Shown piece after piece: positions 58,743-64,000 of a stretch of DNA of 64,000 nucleotides (position 1 is the first letter of the stretch; each line of letters begins with the position of its first letter). The position numbers and the translations under genes are program-made. Below the pieces are notes generated by a model, which had not been told where the DNA came from, did no database searches, and saw only the letters and a program-made list of their open reading frames with translations. This stretch comes from Mycolicibacterium aromaticivorans JS19b1 = JCM 16368. Lineage in GTDB: Bacteria; Actinomycetota; Actinomycetes; Mycobacteriales; Mycobacteriaceae. The DNA is taken from positions 5,394,001-5,458,000 of the forward strand of contig NZ_JALN02000001.1 in assembly GCF_000559085.1 (NCBI RefSeq). The letters run 5' to 3'.

Positions 58743-59927
58743 ATGGCCACAGAGAACGACCCCCGGATCTTTGCCTCGAACGCGTCCCGGCGCCGGTTCA
58801 TCGGTGGCGGCGCCGCCGCTGCAGCCGCACTGGTCCTCGGACCGTCCTTCCTCGCCGCGTGTGGCAAGTCCGACAACAAGAGCAGCTCCAGCGGCCCGGC
58901 CACCCCGTCCGATGACGGCTCACCGGCCACCGGAAAGCTCCGCATCTCCAACTGGCCGCTGTACATGGCCGACGGTTTCGTCGCGGCGTTCCAGACCGCG
59001 ACCGGAATCACGGTCGACTACAAAGAGGACTACAACGACAACGAAGAGTGGTTCGCCAAGAACAAGGAGCCGCTGTCGCGTAAGCAGGATATCGGCGCCG
59101 ACCTGGTGGTGCCCACCCAGTTCATGGCCGCCCGGCTCAACGGGCTGGGCTGGCTCAACAGCATCAGCGAAAGCCGTTGGACCAACAAGAAGAACATGCG
59201 CGAGGACCTGCTCAACGCCAAGGCCGATCCGGGCCGTAAGTTCAGCGCTCCCTACATGTCGGGCATGACGGCGCTGGCCTACAACCGGGCCGCCACCGGT
59301 CGCGACATCACCAAGATAGACGACCTGTGGGATCCCGCGTTCAAGGGCAAGATCAGCCTGCTCGCCGACACCCAGGACGGGCTCGGCATGATCATGATGT
59401 CGCAGGGCAATTCGGTGGAGAACCCGACCAGCGACGGCGTGAACAAGGCGGTCGCGCTGATCAAGCAGCAGAAGGACGCCGGGCAGATCCGCCGATTCAC
59501 GGGCAATGACTACGCCGACGACTTGGCCTCCGGCAATGTGGTTATCGCCCAGGCGTATTCGGGCGATGTGGTGCAGCTGCAGAAGGACAACCCGGACCTG
59601 AAGTTCGTGGTACCGGAGACCGGTGGCACCACGTTCGTCGACACCATGGTGATCCCCTACACCACGCAGAACCAGAAGGCCGCCGAGGCGTGGATCAACT
59701 ACGTCTACGACCGGGCCAACTACGCGAAGCTGATCGCGCACACCCAGTACGTGCCGGTGTTGTCCGACATGACCGACGAGCTCAACAAGATCGACCCGAA
59801 ACTGGCGTCCAACCCGTTGATCAACCCGCCGAAGGCGACCCTCGACAAGCTGAAGACCTGGGCCGCTCTCACCGACCAACAGACCGACGAGTTCAACAAG
59901 GCCTACTCCGCAGTCACCGGCGGATAA
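58743..59927 (+). CDS. potD: Polyamine-type ABC transporter substrate-binding lipoprotein
   Basis: This 394-residue periplasmic binding protein has a twin-arginine signal (SRRRFIGGGAAAA) ending in a lipobox LAAC with Cys40, so it is probably exported folded by Tat and then lipid-anchored. The mature part matches PotD/PotF-type binders, with LRISNWPLYMADGF, KEDYNDNEEWF and FVVPETGGTTFVDTM. The cargo may be spermidine, putrescine or a related cation; the pocket residues are not sure. It lies 65 bp after the ATPase gene. Confidence 0.88.
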   Translation: MATENDPRIFASNASRRRFIGGGAAAAAALVLGPSFLAACGKSDNKSSSSGPATPSDDGSPATGKLRISNWPLYMADGFVAAFQTATGITVDYKEDYNDNEEWFAKNKEPLSRKQDIGADLVVPTQFMAARLNGLGWLNSISESRWTNKKNMREDLLNAKADPGRKFSAPYMSGMTALAYNRAATGRDITKIDDLWDPAFKGKISLLADTQDGLGMIMMSQGNSVENPTSDGVNKAVALIKQQKDAGQIRRFTGNDYADDLASGNVVIAQAYSGDVVQLQKDNPDLKFVVPETGGTTFVDTMVIPYTTQNQKAAEAWINYVYDRANYAKLIAHTQYVPVLSDMTDELNKIDPKLASNPLINPPKATLDKLKTWAALTDQQTDEFNKAYSAVTGG

Positions 59928-59931
59928 CGCG

Positions 59932-60807
59932 ATGGCAGGAGTAGCCAGTAGCAACCGGCAGCGGAGCAAACTCGCTCCCTACCTGATGATCCTGCCCGCC
60001 CTGGCGTACCTCGGGGTCTTCTACGTCATTCCGTTCGTCTCGCTGTTCCGGACGTCGTTGTCGACCATGGGTGGCTCGATCTACCTACCCGAACTCACGT
60101 TCGGGTGGGAATTCAGCAACTACGGCGATGCACTTAGCCAGTACCGCGAGCAGATTCTGCGGTCGTTCGGATATGCGCTCACCGCGACGGTGCTGTGCCT
60201 GCTGTTGGCCTTCCCGCTGGCGTACGTGATCGCGTTCAAAGCTGGGCGGTACAAGAACCTTTTGCTGGGCCTGGTGATCCTGCCGTTCTTCGTGACGTTC
60301 CTGATCCGCACCCTGGCCTGGAAGACGATCCTGGCCGACGACGGCTGGGTGGTCCACACGCTGGGCACAGTGGGCCTGCTGCCGTCCGAGGGCCGGCTGC
60401 TCTCCACCGGGTGGGCAGTCATCGGCGGCCTGACCTACAACTGGATCATCTTCATGATCCTGCCGCTGTACGTAAGCCTGGAGAAGATCGACGCCCGGCT
60501 GCTGGAAGCCTCCCGGGATCTCTACGGCACCAACCGCCGGATGTTCGGCAAGGTCATCGTGCCGTTGGCGATGCCGGGCATTCTGGCCGGCAGCATGCTG
60601 GTGTTCATTCCCGCGGTCGGCGACTTCATCAACGCCGACTACCTGGGCAGCACCCAGACCAGGATGATCGGCAACGTCATCCAGAAGCAGTTCCTGGTGG
60701 TGAAGGACTACCCGGTCGCGGCCGCACTCAGCTTCGTGTTGATGGCGCTGATCCTGGTCGGCGTGCTGATCTACACCAGGGCGCTAGGCACGGAGGACCT
60801 GGTATGA
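59932..60807 (+). CDS. potB: Polyamine-type ABC transporter permease B
   Basis: This 291-residue permease has six predicted membrane segments and the EAA-type loop EASRDLYGTNRRMFGKVIVPLAMPGI, which contacts the ATPase. It pairs with the permease encoded 19 bp downstream. It starts at ATG 59932, 4 bp after the binding-protein stop. Confidence 0.9.
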   Translation: MAGVASSNRQRSKLAPYLMILPALAYLGVFYVIPFVSLFRTSLSTMGGSIYLPELTFGWEFSNYGDALSQYREQILRSFGYALTATVLCLLLAFPLAYVIAFKAGRYKNLLLGLVILPFFVTFLIRTLAWKTILADDGWVVHTLGTVGLLPSEGRLLSTGWAVIGGLTYNWIIFMILPLYVSLEKIDARLLEASRDLYGTNRRMFGKVIVPLAMPGILAGSMLVFIPAVGDFINADYLGSTQTRMIGNVIQKQFLVVKDYPVAAALSFVLMALILVGVLIYTRALGTEDLV

Positions 60808-60826
60808 CAGCGAAGCGGGGTCGCGC

Positions 60827-61690
60827 ATGACAACCGAGGCCGGCGCTGCGATCGCCCAGACCATCGACCACGGCGGACTGGCCAAGCCCGGACGCAACAT
60901 ACGCGGCACGTTCAAGCTCGGCGATATCGCGCTGCGCATCATCGCCGGCTTGGTGCTGCTCTATCTGTTCCTGCCGATCCTGGTCATCGTCATCTTCTCG
61001 TTCAACAATCCGGCCGGGAAGTTCAACTACACCTGGCAGGGCTTCACGTTCGACAATTGGGCCCACCCGTTCAAGTACCCGGCTCTGACCGATGCGCTGA
61101 AGCTGAGCTTGAACGTCGCCGCAGTATCGACGGTGATCGCCGGCGTTCTCGGCACACTGGTCGCGGTCGCCCTTGTGCGCCAACGCTTTCGCGGCAGTAA
61201 AGCGGTCGATACATTTCTGGTTCTGCCGCTGACCTCACCCGAGGTCGTCATGGGCGCATCGCTGCTGACCCTGTTCCTCGACCTGGGCTGGGCCACCGGA
61301 TACGCCACGATCGTGATCGCCCATGTGGCCTTCGAGATCAGCTTCATCGCGATGACGGTGCGTGCCCGGATCCGTGGCTTCGACTGGACACTCGAGGATG
61401 CCTCACTGGATTTGGGCGCCGGACCGGGCCGGACGTTCTTCAAGGTGACGCTGCCGTTGATCGTGCCGGGCATCGTTGCGGCCGCGATGCTCTCGTTCGC
61501 TCTGTCATTGGACGACTTCATCATCACCTACTTCGTCAGCGGCTCGACGGTGACGTATCCGCTGTATGTGAATGCCGCGGTGAAAGCCGCTGTGCCACCG
61601 CAGATCAACGTGCTCGCCACCGCGATCCTGTTGATCAGCCTGCTCCTGTTGGCCGCCGGAACGCTGTACCGGCGCAAACGCAGCACCTGA
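60827..61690 (+). CDS. potC: Polyamine-type ABC transporter permease C
   Basis: This 287-residue permease has an N-terminal hydrophilic part of about 30 residues, six membrane segments and the coupling loop EDASLDLGAGPGRTFFKVTL followed by PLIVPGI. FIITYFVSGSTVTYPLYV near the C-terminus is typical of PotC. It completes the importer, and a hairpin follows 9 bp after the stop. Confidence 0.9.
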   Translation: MTTEAGAAIAQTIDHGGLAKPGRNIRGTFKLGDIALRIIAGLVLLYLFLPILVIVIFSFNNPAGKFNYTWQGFTFDNWAHPFKYPALTDALKLSLNVAAVSTVIAGVLGTLVAVALVRQRFRGSKAVDTFLVLPLTSPEVVMGASLLTLFLDLGWATGYATIVIAHVAFEISFIAMTVRARIRGFDWTLEDASLDLGAGPGRTFFKVTLPLIVPGIVAAAMLSFALSLDDFIITYFVSGSTVTYPLYVNAAVKAAVPPQINVLATAILLISLLLLAAGTLYRRKRST

Positions 61691-61699
61691 GTTCGACAC

Positions 61700-61717
61700 G
61701 CGAACCAGCCGGTTCGC
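61700..61717 (+). terminator. Hairpin at the end of the polyamine importer operon
   Basis: GCGAACC and GGTTCGC form a perfect 7-bp stem with a 4-base loop, 9 bp after the permease stop. There is no clear T run. It is a likely terminator or mRNA 3' end. Confidence 0.5.
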
Positions 61718-61752
61718 TCGGGTAATCGCGGTCGGTACGGCATCCTTGGCGG

Positions 61753-62409
61753 GTGACGGTCGACGCGATACTCGAATCCATCCCACCGCTTGCGGTGTAC
61801 CTGGTCGTCGGCCTGATCATCGGGCTGGAAAGCCTCGGCATCCCCGTGCCGGGCGAAATCGCCTTGGTGAGTGCGGCGCTGCTGGCCAGCCGGCACACCC
61901 TCGACATCAGTCCGGTATGGGTGGGTGCCGCCGCCACGATCGGCGCCATCATCGGTGACTCGATCGGCTACACGATCGGCCGGCGGTTCGGGATGGGGTT
62001 GTTCGAGCGGCTCGGTAAGCGCTTTCCGAACCACTTCGGTCCCGGGCACGTTGCGCTGGCCAAGCAGCTGTTCACCCGATGGGGTGTGTGGGCGGTGTTC
62101 TTCGGCCGATTCATCGCGCTGTTGCGGATCCTGGCAGGCCCACTGGCGGGCGCCTTGCACATGCAGTACGGCCGCTTCCTCGCCGCCAACGCCTCCGGCG
62201 CCGTCTGCTGGGCGGGCGGCACCACCGCTGTGGTCTACTACCTCGGTCTGGCCGCCGAGAAGTGGCTGGCGCGATTCTCCTGGGTTGCGCTGGTCATCGC
62301 GATCATCGCAGGCATCGGGTTGACGCTGCTGCTGCGGGAGCGCACCCGCAACCTGATCGCCCAACTCGAGTCCGAGCACGACTGGGAGACCCTGCGCAAG
62401 CGCGACTGA
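61753..62409 (+). CDS. DedA/SNARE-associated family membrane protein
   Basis: This 218-residue protein has the DedA pattern: an early ESLGIPVPGEIAL helix pair, GDSIGYTIGRRFG, and the FGRFIALLRILAGPLAG segment with the conserved Arg residues needed for transport-type function. Five or so membrane segments are visible. Members act in lipid flipping and membrane homeostasis. The start is GTG 61753. It is not clearly linked to the importer before it. Confidence 0.88.
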   Translation: MTVDAILESIPPLAVYLVVGLIIGLESLGIPVPGEIALVSAALLASRHTLDISPVWVGAAATIGAIIGDSIGYTIGRRFGMGLFERLGKRFPNHFGPGHVALAKQLFTRWGVWAVFFGRFIALLRILAGPLAGALHMQYGRFLAANASGAVCWAGGTTAVVYYLGLAAEKWLARFSWVALVIAIIAGIGLTLLLRERTRNLIAQLESEHDWETLRKRD

Positions 62410-62465
62410 CGTGAGGCGGCCGCGGGCCAGTTTTTCCAGAGCTTCGCGGGGGTAACCCAAAGTTC

Positions 62466-63287
62466 GTGGCTGACAATGCAATGCACGGTGCTGCGCGAGC
62501 AGCCACTGGAAGTAGGCCCTTCGAACTCGCGGCCAGGAGCGGTTACGCCATCAGTGGCGTATTGCATCTGGTGATCGCCTACATCATCGTGCACCTGGTT
62601 TTCGGCTTGGCGGGAAACGCCGATCAGTCGGGTGCGATGGCGACGCTGGCCGCCCAGCCGGGTGGGGCGGTGGCCTTGTGGCTCGCGGCGGGCGGTCTGG
62701 TCGCGCTGGCGCTGTGGCGGGTGGCCGAGGCGATCCTCGGCTCCCACCCCACCGAGCCGGGTCGCGAACACGACGGCGCCTCCGACGCGTTCGACCGGAT
62801 CAAGTCCGCCGCCCTGGCTGTCCTCTATGTCGGCATCGCACTGGCCGCTGCGCGATTCGCCAGCGGCGGCGGCCGGTCGAGTAGGGAGCAGAACACCGGT
62901 ATGACCGCTCGGCTGCTCCAAACCGGTTGGGGCAAAGGCATTCTGCTCATCGCCGGGGTCGTGATCATCTGCATCGGCGGCTATCACGTCTACAAAGGCC
63001 TTTCGACGAAGTTCGAGGAGGACCTCACCGTCACCGGGGGTGGCCCGCTGATCACTCCGCTCGGCATTGCCGGGTACACGGCCAAGGGCGTCGTGCTGGG
63101 CGGGGCCGGAGTGCTGCTGATGATCGCCACCGTGACCGCCGACCCGGCCAAGGGCGCCGGGCTGGACGCCGCGGTCAAGAGTCTGGGCCAGGCCCCGTTC
63201 GGCAAGGCGCTGCTCATAGCGGCAGCGGCCGGCTTCGCCGCCTACGGCGCGTATTGCTTCGTCATGTCCCGCTTCGCGCGAATGTAG
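62466..63287 (+). CDS. DUF1206 family membrane protein
   Basis: This 273-residue membrane protein has three related blocks, each with a pair of membrane helices and motifs such as ARSGYAISGVLHL, LQTGWGKGILLIAG and GIAGYTAKGVVLGG, the repeat pattern of DUF1206. The function of the family is unknown. The start is GTG 62466, 56 bp after the DedA stop. Confidence 0.85.
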   Translation: MADNAMHGAARAATGSRPFELAARSGYAISGVLHLVIAYIIVHLVFGLAGNADQSGAMATLAAQPGGAVALWLAAGGLVALALWRVAEAILGSHPTEPGREHDGASDAFDRIKSAALAVLYVGIALAAARFASGGGRSSREQNTGMTARLLQTGWGKGILLIAGVVIICIGGYHVYKGLSTKFEEDLTVTGGGPLITPLGIAGYTAKGVVLGGAGVLLMIATVTADPAKGAGLDAAVKSLGQAPFGKALLIAAAAGFAAYGAYCFVMSRFARM

Positions 63288-63299
63288 CTCACGCGCTCG

Positions 63300-64000
63300 C
63301 TACTCGGCGAAATAGCGAAGCCGGGTGATCGACCCACCGGCGGTGCCCAATTCAGCGATCAGCACACCGTCTCGCGGCCCGCGCAGCGACGCCGTCACCG
63401 ACGAGCCCGCGGCGATGGTCTTCGTCCACGAGGCCCCGGCCAGTTCGTCGACGAACGCGCCGAACTTCATCGGGCTCTCCTCACCGCGGGTGATCAGCGC
63501 TCCGGATCCAAGGGCGCGCCAAGCCCGCAACTGATCACCGGCGGTGACCGCGTCGAGGAAGCCGCGCACCGTTCGCTTGCCCCGGAAGCGGGCGCCCCGG
63601 AACCCGGAGGCGAACCCCAGCGTCCCGCGCCACCGCTGATTGCGGATCAGAGCGAGGCTCAGATCCACCGCCTGCGGAGCCGCCGCCGCCCCGTTGCGGG
63701 CGAACTGGACCACCATCGCAGGCAGTTCCCAGTAGGCGCGCAACCGCTCGATGCGCCACTCATCGGCGACCTCCCGCAGGTCGTACCGCAGCACCGCCGG
63801 GATGTGCATCGTCACAGAGGGACCCATCCCGACATCGAGGACGACATCGCGGATCACGGTGGTGTCCGACACGAGGTCGAACTCGTGGCGGAAGACGATC
63901 CGGCGCGGCCCGATGAAGGTGTCGTAGAACCGGCCGATCTGCAGCGGGCCGATGTGCGGCCGCGATCCGACGGGGTCCTCGACTCGGCCGTCATCGGTGA
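63300..64000 (-). CDS. NTF2-like family protein, 5' end beyond the window
   Basis: The reading frame stays open from its stop at 63300 to the right edge with no in-frame stop, so the gene is cut by the window. The visible 233 residues include QIGRFYDTFIGPRRIVF near the edge and DVGMGPSVTMHIPAVL, LRAYWELPAMVVQF and RYFAE at the end, a pattern seen in mycobacterial SnoaL/NTF2-like proteins with ketosteroid isomerase-type folds. It converges with the DUF1206 gene. A GTG at 63872 could start a shorter form, but the open frame and family-like sequence before it argue for an upstream start. Confidence 0.65.
   Translation of the reverse strand, partial: TDDGRVEDPVGSRPHIGPLQIGRFYDTFIGPRRIVFRHEFDLVSDTTVIRDVVLDVGMGPSVTMHIPAVLRYDLREVADEWRIERLRAYWELPAMVVQFARNGAAAAPQAVDLSLALIRNQRWRGTLGFASGFRGARFRGKRTVRGFLDAVTAGDQLRAWRALGSGALITRGEESPMKFGAFVDELAGASWTKTIAAGSSVTASLRGPRDGVLIAELGTAGGSITRLRYFAE

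Overview
The window looks like chromosomal DNA of a high-GC mycobacterium, probably an environmental species of the Mycolicibacterium type. The evidence is a complete yrbE-mce operon, a 13E12-type DUF222/HNH gene, short-chain dehydrogenases of the mycofactocin-coupled type, a KstR-type operator, extensive ATGA/GTGA start-stop overlaps and many apparently leaderless promoters. No rRNA, tRNA, CRISPR array or insertion sequence was seen.

About 57 kb is one catabolic island for a steroid-like polycyclic compound. Positions 119-3681 hold a triad of an HsaA-like flavin monooxygenase, an HsaC-like extradiol dioxygenase and a KstD-like flavoprotein, and a diverged copy lies at 11475-15054. Between the copies are a 13E12 gene, an enoyl-CoA hydratase, a leftward Baeyer-Villiger monooxygenase operon with three SDRs, and a KshB-like reductase. 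Positions 15219-22072 carry an IclR regulator, an esterase, an old-yellow-enzyme reductase, a double Dabb-like protein, an SDR and a second Baeyer-Villiger monooxygenase. Positions 22174-34118 read as a rightward activation and beta-oxidation unit: CoA ligase, alcohol and aldehyde dehydrogenases, enoyl-CoA hydratase, paired acyl-CoA dehydrogenases, NTF2-like proteins, SDRs, an esterase and an unrecognised protein. Positions 36455-44436 hold KshA with a small cysteine protein translated from its stop codon, KstD and a KstD-like enzyme, a hotdog thioesterase, and TetR and PadR regulators. Positions 44423-54342 are the mce importer operon, preceded by a KstR-type box. An SDR, a TetR regulator and an acyl-CoA dehydrogenase close the island.

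The most interesting signal is regulatory. Twelve copies of a degenerate 15-bp imperfect palindrome, roughly YYCCG-NTSAN-CGGGA, lie in the promoter regions of the island. Each has a -10-like hexamer 30 or 31 bp from its edge, in one or both directions, giving 17 predicted promoters. Ten of these place the transcription start at the start codon, which would make the mRNAs leaderless. Several are back-to-back promoters sharing one site. I read this as an activator-dependent regulon distinct from KstR. The regulator is not identified; the IclR, TetR and PadR proteins here, or one encoded elsewhere, are all possible.

From about 57.3 kb onward the content is general: a four-gene spermidine/putrescine-type ABC importer whose ATPase gene seems to start at CTG, a DedA membrane protein, a DUF1206 membrane protein and an NTF2-like gene running off the right edge.

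All calls were made by reading the sequence. Family assignments rest on visible motifs, length and context. Substrates are inference.
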